Source of the DNA: a virus
Length of the DNA stretch: 24,256 nt
Virus record (IMG/VR): IMGVR_UViG_3300042519_000942
Span: 1-24,256 of that record
Direction: 5' to 3' (one strand)
The notes under the pieces are model-generated. The model was not told the DNA's origin. It saw nothing but the letters and a program-made list of their open reading frames with translations, and searched no databases. Below, piece after piece: positions 12,060 to 19,658 of this stretch. Position numbers and translations under genes: made by a program. Position 1 is the stretch's first letter. Each line of letters begins with the position of its first letter.

Positions 12060-14666
12060 CTATTGTCTTTCTTTCAATACATTTAAGTATACACTCGTAT
12101 TGATATTATTGTTATCAACTTTATTAACAGCAATAATAATTTCATCTAATTGATTAACAATCGCCCAACTTTGTATGCTGGATAATCCAACAAATGCGAA
12201 TAGGTTTGTAACAGCAGTAGTTAAAGAAAGAACATTGTTTGTGACGGATACAGGTATAGCGGAAGCATATTTAGTTCCTTTGGCAATAGTATCGTTCATT
12301 GAGTATTTTTGAGTTGTGCTGTAATACAAACGAAGATTAACTTGTTTGTTTTTAGGCATAGTTAAACCACAATATTTTGCCATCATAGGTGTTACAATAA
12401 TGTTTTTGTTTTGAGAACAAAACTCATTTTGGATAGTTAATCTTGTTTTTTCTCTACTATCTTTGTATATATACCAATTTTGAATAGAAAGCATTATGTT
12501 TGTAGAAGCATACATATCGGTAAAAACTTTTGGTAATTTCCAACTCTTATTAGCAACCGATGTTTCGTATTGTTGGTATGTTTCGTAATAAGGCATACTA
12601 TAAGTTCCAGTAGTTCCAAGAACTGCATTGTCATAAGTTCTATTAAATGTTCCGCCAGTATAAACAAGGTCTAAACCATTAGATATTTCATCTAACAAAA
12701 GCACTCTAACCTTAACAAACTCCCCATTATTATCTACATATCTAACTATATTTTGTAAAGCACCTGGTTCTCCAAATGTGTTGTTTCGCACAACTTCTAA
12801 CCCAGCATTTGAGTTATCTTCAAGCGTCATTGTAGTTAACACAGACCTACCTGCTTGATACATAGCAATTTCTCCAAAAACTTCGTTCGATGTAGTATTA
12901 TCAGCGTATGTAAAAAGCATTGTTCCGCCAACTATTTTAGATTTTGTAGAACCAGTAGTATATTCATTTGAAGATGCGGAAAAACCAAATCTACCCATTA
13001 AATAAGAAGTATATGTATTTCTTGATGTAGTAACAGATAAGTCGTCCATACCCACATCTAATTTGTTTGTAAAACCAAACTCACAATAGATTTTGTGTAA
13101 ATCGCTTCGTTCAATCGCTTCTTCACTTTTGGCAATCGCCCACATTCTACGCCTTGCGTTGATGCCAGTATATAGTGTCTTTTGGACATAGTCCTTATAA
13201 AAAGACCCCTTAAAGTTTACAAATCCGTCATATACAGCGACTTCTCTACTCGCCAATATATAATCATCAATTTTATCTCCCAACGCAGGAATAGACGCAA
13301 ATGAGTTATAACGCTTAACTGCGGTTAATTCGGGATTGCCAAGTCGGTTTGCGTTTTGTTCATTAAACACACCAAAGCGTTTTACATCAACAAAACTCGT
13401 TTCTTGATTGTTAGGCATAGTTATTTTGTGCTTTGATGGAAGTAATTTAGAACTTGATAATTTAGTTGAGGTCAATGGAATATATTTTATCTGCATCGTT
13501 GTATTTCTATAATCGACACCAACATCAAAACCATCTTCGCCATTCCACCACCATTCGCCACCAGTATATAACCATTGTGTTAATGCGAAATAAATGTTAA
13601 TAAATGTTCTAACGCTATACCACTCTACATTTGCGAATAAACCATTAATTGATTTTTCGCCAAGTTTATAGTATATATAAAACTTTTTATAACCTTCATC
13701 AAAAGCACCGCTAATGTTTTCGTTCTTTAATAAAATATATCTATCATATTCCACAGTTACTGGTGTTAGGTCCAAAATCAATTCCGCTGCGTTTGGATTA
13801 GCAAGAGCACCACCAGTTTTATAAGGGACGTTTAATTTTACTTCCACAATTTTATATATCGGTAATTGTGTATAAAATGTAACTTCTTGGTTAGTCATAA
13901 ACGCACTATCTAATTGTCGTGGCGAAATCCAAGCAGTTTCGGTTACCATATCATTCACGTCAGTTAATGCATTATTGATTTCTGTTTGTAAATCCGAAAC
14001 ATATTCCATACCCATTTGTGTAGACACAACTTCATTAAAACTGCTTTTTACAAGAGATGCACCTGTTTGCGTTAAGTCGATATAATCTAATTCTCCGCTT
14101 TGGTTAATCGTAATAATACAATTTAATGGCGACAACAAAACATTTAATGCGTCAAAAAGCATTGGTTGTTGTAGCGTAAACTCGTGGCAATTTACATTAT
14201 TTGTTTTGTTCATTAATCTTGTTGATATAGGATATGTGTTTGAATAAGAAGAAACGCTTTTCGTTTTAGGTCCATACATATCTACATATTGATTTATTTT
14301 ATCGTAGATAGTTATTTTTGTGGCATCAGTTCTAATTCGTTGTGTGACCGAAATGTTAGGTAAAATAATCTTTTGTAAAATAATAGTTCTTGATACATAG
14401 ACAATCGTGTAGTTATATAGTGGCGGTAAAAATGACGCAACCTCTTCTTGAATATCTAAAACAAAAAACTTTAACCAAGTTCCAATTCCAGTTTGTTCGT
14501 TATAATCAAATGATATTTCAAACTCATCAAATGGTTCAATAACTAATTGAGATATTTGAGCAAGCATAGCAACGCCATTATTTAGCGTTTCGTTATAATA
14601 ATCACGATAGATAGAACCATCTGCAAGATTATATAAAATGTCGTTTATCTTTACTTTGCTACTCAT
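12060..14666 (-). CDS. Large tail-tip/baseplate structural protein
   Basis: This 868-aa protein begins MSSKVKINDILYNLADGSIY. The N-terminal 200 residues contain short beta segments (FDEFEISFDYNE, YNYTIVYVSRTIILQKIIL, FTLQQPMLFDALNVLLSPL, CIITINQSGELDYIDLTQTG) of the kind seen in tail hub or distal-tail proteins, where a docking domain is followed by a hub; the rest is mainly beta with Asn/Thr/Tyr-rich stretches and no peptidase motif that I can see. Size and position, directly before the adapters and fibres, favour a tail-tip or baseplate hub protein. Start 14666 is chosen because GGAGG lies 11 nt upstream; two upstream in-frame ATGs lie on or before that site. It overlaps the previous gene by 8 nt. 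Confidence 0.72.
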   Translation of the reverse strand: MSSKVKINDILYNLADGSIYRDYYNETLNNGVAMLAQISQLVIEPFDEFEISFDYNEQTGIGTWLKFFVLDIQEEVASFLPPLYNYTIVYVSRTIILQKIILPNISVTQRIRTDATKITIYDKINQYVDMYGPKTKSVSSYSNTYPISTRLMNKTNNVNCHEFTLQQPMLFDALNVLLSPLNCIITINQSGELDYIDLTQTGASLVKSSFNEVVSTQMGMEYVSDLQTEINNALTDVNDMVTETAWISPRQLDSAFMTNQEVTFYTQLPIYKIVEVKLNVPYKTGGALANPNAAELILDLTPVTVEYDRYILLKNENISGAFDEGYKKFYIYYKLGEKSINGLFANVEWYSVRTFINIYFALTQWLYTGGEWWWNGEDGFDVGVDYRNTTMQIKYIPLTSTKLSSSKLLPSKHKITMPNNQETSFVDVKRFGVFNEQNANRLGNPELTAVKRYNSFASIPALGDKIDDYILASREVAVYDGFVNFKGSFYKDYVQKTLYTGINARRRMWAIAKSEEAIERSDLHKIYCEFGFTNKLDVGMDDLSVTTSRNTYTSYLMGRFGFSASSNEYTTGSTKSKIVGGTMLFTYADNTTSNEVFGEIAMYQAGRSVLTTMTLEDNSNAGLEVVRNNTFGEPGALQNIVRYVDNNGEFVKVRVLLLDEISNGLDLVYTGGTFNRTYDNAVLGTTGTYSMPYYETYQQYETSVANKSWKLPKVFTDMYASTNIMLSIQNWYIYKDSREKTRLTIQNEFCSQNKNIIVTPMMAKYCGLTMPKNKQVNLRLYYSTTQKYSMNDTIAKGTKYASAIPVSVTNNVLSLTTAVTNLFAFVGLSSIQSWAIVNQLDEIIIAVNKVDNNNINTSVYLNVLKERQ

Positions 14667-15102
14667 TTGTATCTCTACCTCCATTTGTAAATACACCTGC
14701 TCTACGTCTTAATAATTCTACTTCTTTTTCGTTTCTTACAAAACTAACACCTATGTTAGCAACCGCTGAAATAGTAGAAATTGCTGCACCTATGTAATCG
14801 CCAGTTGCTAATTGCATTCCAAAAGAAATTGCTTGTGATACTTGATTAAACTTTTGTGCCATTACATAATCGCCAGTTAGGTTAGCATATTGTGACATAC
14901 CTGCCGACAACATTTGTTTACCTGCCTGCCAAGCAACAGATTTAAGAAACGCTGGTGTTTCTCCTTCATCGTCCTCTGCTTTTGGAGTTTTCGTTCTTGT
15001 AGAAGAACCCTTTTTGGCTTCATCGTCTTTTTGAGAAGAAGGTGCAGTTGTTCTTTTGCGTTTCTTTTTTTCTTTAATAGTTATTTCAATTTCTTTTGCC
15101 AT
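14659..15102 (-). CDS. Small protein in tape-measure position
   Basis: This 147-aa protein has a very basic, disordered first 60 residues (KEKKKRKRTTAPSSQKDDEA, then TRTKTPKAEDDEGETP) and a helical second half with a long hydrophobic stretch, SQAISFGMQLATGDYIGAAI then STISAVANIGVSFV, before a charged end (EKEVELLRRRAGVF). It lies exactly where a siphophage tape measure would be, between tail tube and tail tip. A short tape measure, an ejected channel-forming protein, or a tail-tip plug are possible. It starts at the previous gene's stop (TAATATG) and overlaps the next by 8 nt, so translation is tightly coupled. No family is recognised. Confidence 0.72.
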   Translation of the reverse strand: MAKEIEITIKEKKKRKRTTAPSSQKDDEAKKGSSTRTKTPKAEDDEGETPAFLKSVAWQAGKQMLSAGMSQYANLTGDYVMAQKFNQVSQAISFGMQLATGDYIGAAISTISAVANIGVSFVRNEKEVELLRRRAGVFTNGGRDTNE

Positions 15103-15103
15103 A

Positions 15104-15940
15104 TTATTTACCTAATCTAACAGTTAATATAGGCAACTCATTTGGTGTTGAAGTCAAAGAATAGTCCAACAAAATCATAGAAAATGTTGAAACAAGAATT
15201 GGCGATGCTTCTGTTCCTCTGTATAGTTTTACTTCTAACGCTGTGTTACCAGACAAAGAACCAGATGCTATGTTGTAAACATCAGTAAAGAATTGACTTG
15301 ATAAATTGTTTGTGGTAAAAGAAAGCATTTGGTTTGCGAGTTTCTTTTTAGTCACATTTAATTCTTCTCCGCTAACACGCTGACTATCAGGAGTAACTGT
15401 ATATGTAAAAGCAAAACTCATAAACTTAATTGTAGTAGGCGTATCTGTGCCTTTTCTAATCGTGATATAAGAAATATCGTTTATGTTTTTAGTTACAACG
15501 ACCGTTCCGCCCAAGAACAACATAGAACGCAAACCATCTGTTGTTCTATTGAAGTTACTCATTATCACAGAGGTCGAATACATTTGTTTATAGTAAATCA
15601 TCGTAGCAGGGTTCGTTGAGTTATCTATGACGCTAAAAGTGGTCATAGATTTGTTTTTAGCAAAGGTGTCAATAAGAGTTCTTGCGTGTTCCACAGAACC
15701 TACTTCGCTAAACACCATAATTTGAACAGGATATACTACGCTGTTAGTAAGAACGCTACCAGTCACAACTTTTAATACAAAAGTAATAGTTTTCTTTTCG
15801 GTTTCATCTTCTGTGCCGAAAGATAATTCTTGAACAACATTGATTTTATAACCGCTTGGAATAGTCGGAGTTATACCTGACGAAAGTGTTGTATAAAGAG
15901 ATTTTAATTCTGTTTCAAGATATGATTTATAATTGTTCAT
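15104..15940 (-). CDS. Tail tube/terminator-like protein
   Basis: This 278-aa beta-rich protein appears to have two halves. Residues 1-150 start with a helix (NNYKSYLETELKSLYTTLSS), then strands with YPVQIMVFSEVGSVEHARTL, a pattern like tail-terminator/completion proteins. Residues 155-278 (KFMSFAFTYTVTPDSQRVSG, EELNVTKKKLANQMLSFTTN, FSMILLDYSLTSTPNELPIL) look like a tube-type beta sandwich. No separate major tail protein is present, so this is the best candidate for the tail tube. The fusion reading is inference from pattern only. ATG 15940 is preferred over an in-frame GTG at 15949: GTGGA lies just before the ATG. It overlaps the previous gene by 14 nt. Confidence 0.68.
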   Translation of the reverse strand: MNNYKSYLETELKSLYTTLSSGITPTIPSGYKINVVQELSFGTEDETEKKTITFVLKVVTGSVLTNSVVYPVQIMVFSEVGSVEHARTLIDTFAKNKSMTTFSVIDNSTNPATMIYYKQMYSTSVIMSNFNRTTDGLRSMLFLGGTVVVTKNINDISYITIRKGTDTPTTIKFMSFAFTYTVTPDSQRVSGEELNVTKKKLANQMLSFTTNNLSSQFFTDVYNIASGSLSGNTALEVKLYRGTEASPILVSTFSMILLDYSLTSTPNELPILTVRLGK

Positions 15941-16277
15941 ATTCCACACTTTCTGTTACATCGCTTCCAAGTATTTTAGAAACTTGGGCAACGCATCTAT
16001 CTACCCACAAATAATTATACTGCTGTTTAGGACCATAAGAGTTTTCGTTTGTATATCGTGCATATTCAACGCCACGAGAAACAATAATTTTAGCGACAAT
16101 TCCGTCTTTTGCTTCTCCATAATATTCAAGCGTTATGTTAGAACGAAGATTACCAGTATCAATAGGCGATTGAGCAACCAAAGTGCTATAAAGCAAAGCA
16201 ACATAGTTTGGAATAAAAGACATTGCTTCTAATTGTTCGATAGATGCCTCGCCACCTCGTAAAATTGTGTCGTTCAT
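15927..16277 (-). CDS. HK97 gp10-like neck/tail-completion protein
   Basis: This 116-aa protein contains the family hallmark AQSPIDTGNLRSNITLEYYG followed by IVSRGVEYARYTNENSYG; in HK97-gp10-type proteins the same order, a P-x-D-T-G-x-L-R motif and then an alternating beta region with Y-A-x-Y-x-x-x-G/N, is conserved. These act at the head-tail junction. The start overlaps the previous TGA as ATGA (16274-16277), with AGGAAT upstream. It follows the head-closure gene and precedes the tail protein, the standard position. Confidence 0.85.
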   Translation of the reverse strand: MNDTILRGGEASIEQLEAMSFIPNYVALLYSTLVAQSPIDTGNLRSNITLEYYGEAKDGIVAKIIVSRGVEYARYTNENSYGPKQQYNYLWVDRCVAQVSKILGSDVTESVEYEQL

Positions 16278-16627
16278 TTTCTAATTCCTATTTGATAAAA
16301 CAAAACACTTCTATTTGATATAGCGTGACTTCGTTCTTCTTTTCTAAAAGATACGCTATCAACTATCCATACCTTGCCATCATAAAAAACCCAATCATCT
16401 ACTTTTATAGTAACTTCGTCAGTTGTTGTTAGCGTAGTTCTATCAACATCTCTTCTTACTATATTTTGGAACTCTTCTTTGGATTGTGAAAAGTCGCCTT
16501 CTTTCGCATAAAAAACACCGCTTGGTTCGGCAATCTTTTCAGCGATTTCTTGTCTTGAATATTTGTTTGAATAATAAACACATCGTTCATAATTCGTTCT
16601 ACGAGAAGTTCTTAAATCAATTCCCAT
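16274..16627 (-). CDS. Head closure protein (head-tail joining)
   Basis: This 117-aa protein has the beta-barrel pattern of SPP1 gp16-like/head-closure proteins: TTTDEVTIKVDDWVFYDGKV, WIVDSVSFRKEERSHAIS, RSVLFYQIGI. The VxxxDWxxxxGxxWxVxSV core is characteristic. The first 60 residues are charged and helical (TNYERCVYYSNKYSRQEIAE). GAGGTAATCT precedes the ATG. Position after the connector and before the gp10-like gene supports the call. Confidence 0.8.
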   Translation of the reverse strand: MGIDLRTSRRTNYERCVYYSNKYSRQEIAEKIAEPSGVFYAKEGDFSQSKEEFQNIVRRDVDRTTLTTTDEVTIKVDDWVFYDGKVWIVDSVSFRKEERSHAISNRSVLFYQIGIRK

Positions 16628-16635
16628 AGATTACC

Positions 16636-17055
16636 TCAGTAGATGTCCGTGTATTTGAAACCATATCTTGATTTCATCTTTCTTGTCCACACACCTGCCA
16701 TATGGAACTCCATTTTAGCGTTGTTAGACAAGGCAATGCGTTCGAGATAATTAATATCGGTAATAGGTCCTGTTTCAGGATTATAACCGCTATCGGTCGA
16801 AATATCACTATTACGGATAACATACTCCATTTGATATAGTATGCCCCGCTTAAAATGTTCTTGTTGTTCAGGAATTAACGAAACATATTCAATTTTTTGA
16901 GCACTATGATATTGAATATAAGTTTCGCACCAGTTTTCAATTTGTGAGATAAAGATATTAGATTTATTGCTTGTATCATCTTTATCACGCAATTCTAAAT
17001 CAAGGTCAATACCTGTAAAGTTTCTAAAATCGTCTTTTGTTACATATTTAGGCAT
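16636..17055 (-). CDS. Head-tail connector (adaptor) protein
   Basis: This 139-aa protein begins MPKYVTKDDFRNFTGIDLDL and continues helically (NIFISQIENWCETYIQYHSA, EQQEHFKRGILYQMEYVIRN), the pattern of gp6/gp15-type connector adaptors in which an N-terminal DFxxxTG segment is followed by a four-helix body. The C-terminal segment LERIALSNNAKMEFHMAGVW probably packs on the portal. AGGAGG lies seven bases before ATG 17055; the longer in-frame form would begin within the terminator hairpin upstream. It is the first gene after the terminator that follows the capsid gene, so it is read at a lower level than capsid. Confidence 0.82.
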   Translation of the reverse strand: MPKYVTKDDFRNFTGIDLDLELRDKDDTSNKSNIFISQIENWCETYIQYHSAQKIEYVSLIPEQQEHFKRGILYQMEYVIRNSDISTDSGYNPETGPITDINYLERIALSNNAKMEFHMAGVWTRKMKSRYGFKYTDIY

Positions 17056-17068
17056 ATGTGTCCTCCTA

Positions 17069-17103
17069 CAAAAATAGGGTGCGTAGCATTTGCCACACAC
17101 CCT
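17069..17103 (-). terminator. Intrinsic terminator/attenuator after the major capsid gene
   Basis: On the minus strand, AGGGTGTGTGGC (17103-17092), loop AAAT and GCTACGCACCCT (17087-17076) pair over 12 bp with two G-U pairs, followed by ATTTTTG. It lies 27 bp after the capsid stop codon and just before the connector's ribosome site, so it would hold down expression of the connector and tail genes relative to capsid. Confidence 0.82.
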
Positions 17104-17129
17104 AATTATAGCACTTAACTAATTAGTCG

Positions 17130-18329
17130 TTATGCTTTTTTGACTATGGTTAACTTGCTCGCAGCGATAGCGTTTCCACTTGCATCTGCGATAGCAACAA
17201 TAATCGTAACATTAGTTGAGGCAGCGATTTCCGCACCTGGAACTAAGGTCGTATAGGACGAGAGTGAAGCACCGTATGCTGGTAACGCTAATGAACCAAC
17301 AGCGGTTGTTGAGAGTAAGTATTTAAGCGTTCCACGAACACCAGCGGCATAGATGTCATTGATGATGGTTCCGTTAGTAGCAGCACCAGCGACTGTCGTA
17401 AATGAAACTGGGGATAAGTAGGAAGTCACACCACTTACTGAAACATAAAGAGCAACACGTTTATTTTTAGGAACAAAGATGTCGTGATATAAACGGTGGT
17501 TAAGTTTGAAACCATCGAAATCTTGGACGACTTCTGGTCCAAATACTTTTAACACAGAGTGTTTCTTAATTGGCAGCGCAGCATTAAAGTGAACGAGCAT
17601 AAAGTTCATTAACTTAGCGGCAGCGGTTGGGAAGAAACCATTTTGGTTAAAATCATAAGCAGTATAGAAACGACGAGCAGGAACTGGGATAATTGGGCGA
17701 CCTTCCCACTTGGTTACTGTGAAAGTTAAACCAGCAGGAGTAGTGAAATCTTCTTGATAAATGCGTTTTGCTAATTCGGTAGTGTTACGGATTTGTGTCA
17801 TAACAGCGTTAGAAACATACAAAACTTGTTCATCTTCTGGGATTTCTAAATCGGCAAACTTTTCAAATGCCAAGTTGAACTTAGCAATAATTTCGTTAGC
17901 ACCGATAGTTTCGGTAACAACTTGGTCAGCATATGCTTTTGAGAAAAGCGTAGATAAGCGGTAAGCGTCAACTTCTGGAACTTCTTTGGTGCGGACGAAT
18001 TGGTCTAATAAGTTACCAACAACAAGTCCTTGGGTTTCTTCATCGTCCATTTGGTCGACTTTGAATTGTTTGCCTCGGTCTTTTGTTAAGGTGTGACTTT
18101 CCCAGTTGATGTCCACAGAACCTGCGGAGTAACCAGCGTTAGATTGGTCAGCACGGATATAGTCGCCTAAGCCGTCCATTTCGATAGATGGGATAAGCAC
18201 AGTTTTAGCACTGGTAAACTTTAATAAACCAGAGTTGCGTTCAAGAATTGCAGTAACTGCTTCTTTCGCAAAGATTTCGTCTAAGATTTCAGGGGAGTAT
18301 TTTTGAATTAATCCAATTTTGTTTGGCAT
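17130..18329 (-). CDS. Major capsid protein (HK97-like fold)
   Basis: This 399-aa protein shows the HK97-fold layout: an N-terminal arm (YSPEILDEIFAKEAVTAILE), an E-loop region (TVLIPSIEMDGLGDYIRA, YSAGSVDINWESHTLTKDRG), a long spine helix (VPEVDAYRLSTLFSKAYADQ) and a P-domain with EVVQDFDGFKLNHRLYHDIF. The tail from about residue 295 (VSVSGVTSYLSPVSFTTVAG, then NVTIIVAIADASGNAIAAS) reads like an extra Ig-like surface domain. AGGAAAA precedes the ATG. The terminator just downstream and a possible promoter at 18609 fit high, separate expression. No protease gene is in the head cluster; the scaffold genes lie upstream. Confidence 0.88.
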   Translation of the reverse strand: MPNKIGLIQKYSPEILDEIFAKEAVTAILERNSGLLKFTSAKTVLIPSIEMDGLGDYIRADQSNAGYSAGSVDINWESHTLTKDRGKQFKVDQMDDEETQGLVVGNLLDQFVRTKEVPEVDAYRLSTLFSKAYADQVVTETIGANEIIAKFNLAFEKFADLEIPEDEQVLYVSNAVMTQIRNTTELAKRIYQEDFTTPAGLTFTVTKWEGRPIIPVPARRFYTAYDFNQNGFFPTAAAKLMNFMLVHFNAALPIKKHSVLKVFGPEVVQDFDGFKLNHRLYHDIFVPKNKRVALYVSVSGVTSYLSPVSFTTVAGAATNGTIINDIYAAGVRGTLKYLLSTTAVGSLALPAYGASLSSYTTLVPGAEIAASTNVTIIVAIADASGNAIAASKLTIVKKA

Positions 18330-18352
18330 ATAATTTTTCCTATTTCTCTATG

Positions 18353-18586
18353 TTATTTCTTTAAGGACGGAAACATAGACCGTGCCATTTTTTCTTCTTC
18401 GTCTTCTTTAACTTCTTCTTTCATTTCGCCTTCGCCTTTAAGGTTTTCCATAATGTAGGCACCTAATTCGGCAACGTCTACTTTGAAATGCTTTGCTAAT
18501 ACTTCGATTTGTTCGGGTGTTAGCGTTGGCGGTAATGCTTCACTTTTTGGTTCGGCAACTGCCATTTCTTTTTCTTTTTCTTCCAT
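18353..18586 (-). CDS. Small scaffold-like protein sharing the scaffold's C-terminal motif
   Basis: This 77-aa acidic protein starts MEEKEKEMAVAEPKSEALPP and ends ARSMFPSLKK. The scaffold gene at 19659-20321 starts MEEKEVSGV and ends IRGLFPSLTKK, so both ends match while the middle differs. A short helix-rich core (TPEQIEVLAKHFKVDVAELG) lies between. The FPSL end is a likely capsid-binding tail, because scaffold C-termini bind coat in several phages. AAGGAAAAATA precedes the ATG; the gene lies directly before the capsid gene. Role inferred: auxiliary scaffold or decoration factor. Confidence 0.75.
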   Translation of the reverse strand: MEEKEKEMAVAEPKSEALPPTLTPEQIEVLAKHFKVDVAELGAYIMENLKGEGEMKEEVKEDEEEKMARSMFPSLKK

Positions 18587-18608
18587 TATTTTTCCTTCTT
18601 TACTTGTT

Positions 18609-18617
18609 AGTATATCA
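18609..18617 (-). promoter_or_regulatory. Possible extended -10 promoter upstream of the capsid gene pair
   Basis: Reading left, TGATATACT fits an extended -10 (TG-N-TATACT), in the 48-bp gap before the 77-aa gene. No good -35 is present. It would allow separate expression of the small scaffold-like gene and capsid. Confidence 0.3.
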
Positions 18618-18634
18618 CATTTTTATAAATGCAA

Positions 18635-19651
18635 CTATAATTTGAAGATTTGTCTAAATGCTTGTTCCCACGCTTCACCAATTTCATCTTCATCTTCGGT
18701 GCCGAGTGTTTCGCCTAATTGTTCCCATAAAGATTGACCTTCTTCGGCAATGTCACGATTAGGGTTATCGTTATAGTTATATAATTGCTTCAATTTTTTA
18801 ATTGAATAATCATTAGTAATATTGTCGATAAAATCTTGGACTTCGCCTTGTGCTACTTCTTCGCCTTGTGGTTGTGCTACTGGTTTGCCATCTGCGGTTA
18901 TTTCGCCATTAACAAGTTTCATAACATCTTCCATAGGCACTTCAAATCGTTTACTTAATTTTAATAAATCACTTTCTCTATAATCTTTTCCTTCACGTTC
19001 CCAATTACTTAATGTTTCTTGGATTGCTTCAAGTTCAAATTGTTTGGGATTTTTTTTGTCAAAAGGTTTTTCCATACCAAGTTGGTTCATCATATCAAAC
19101 ATATTTTGCACATCTTCGTAAGAGAACACTTGGACTTCTTCATCGCCTTGTGGACCATTAACAACTTTAAACTCTAAATCGCTTCCATTGTCTTTTACAG
19201 TAAATTGCGTTCCGTTAGGAAAGTTTCCTTCTACCGTATCATCGGTTACCGATAAAACATTTTTAATGCTAACTGGTGCACTTTCATCGTCACCCATCAA
19301 CATAGTATAAATTGGGTTGGTTTCAGGTTTTTTAGTTTCAACTTGTTTTTTAGCAACAGGTTGTTTTTCAGTTGGTGCTGGAACTTCTGTTTTTTTTACT
19401 TTGCCCATCGGAACATCCATACCTAAAACATTAAAAGATTTTTGTTCTTTTTGTGTTAAAGTTTGTGGTTTTTCAAACTTCACTGGTTTCAGCGTAGTTT
19501 GTGGTTTTTCAAACTTCACACGTTCAAGAGGTTTTTGTTCCATAGGCATAGGTTTAGGAACTGGTTTAGCACCAGTGGGCATCATAGGGGTTTGTCGTTG
19601 TTCCCCTGGTTTCATCTTTGTCTTTGGTTTTGGTTTTGGAGAAAAGTTCAT
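18635..19651 (-). CDS. Pro/Lys-rich internal head or scaffold-associated protein
   Basis: This 338-aa protein has a disordered first 115 residues rich in Pro, Lys and Gln (KPKPKTKMKPGEQRQTPMMP), including a doubled VKFEKPQT motif 12 residues apart. A folded beta segment follows at about 120-175 (ISIKNVLS-type strands, NGTQFTVKDNGSDLEFKVVN) and then helices (YEDVQNMFDMMNQLGMEKPF, LKLSKRFEVPMEDVMKLVNG), ending in an acidic part with WEQAFRQIFKL. GAGGT precedes ATG 19651, and the previous gene's TGA overlaps that site. Position between scaffold and capsid suggests an internal head protein. I do not recognise the family. Confidence 0.7.
   Translation of the reverse strand: MNFSPKPKPKTKMKPGEQRQTPMMPTGAKPVPKPMPMEQKPLERVKFEKPQTTLKPVKFEKPQTLTQKEQKSFNVLGMDVPMGKVKKTEVPAPTEKQPVAKKQVETKKPETNPIYTMLMGDDESAPVSIKNVLSVTDDTVEGNFPNGTQFTVKDNGSDLEFKVVNGPQGDEEVQVFSYEDVQNMFDMMNQLGMEKPFDKKNPKQFELEAIQETLSNWEREGKDYRESDLLKLSKRFEVPMEDVMKLVNGEITADGKPVAQPQGEEVAQGEVQDFIDNITNDYSIKKLKQLYNYNDNPNRDIAEEGQSLWEQLGETLGTEDEDEIGEAWEQAFRQIFKL
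19461..19519. repeat. Two-copy 23-bp in-frame direct repeat
   Basis: Identical 23-bp copies at 19461-19483 and 19497-19519, 36 bp (12 codons) apart, encode the two VKFEKPQT motifs of the Pro/Lys-rich head protein. The exact DNA identity points to a recent duplication. Confidence 0.8.
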
Positions 19652-19658
19652 CTATACC

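Noticed and set aside
17105-17113. Extended -10 (TGCTATAAT) after the capsid gene
   Set aside because: The start point would fall inside the terminator stem and no -35 is present, so it is probably chance.
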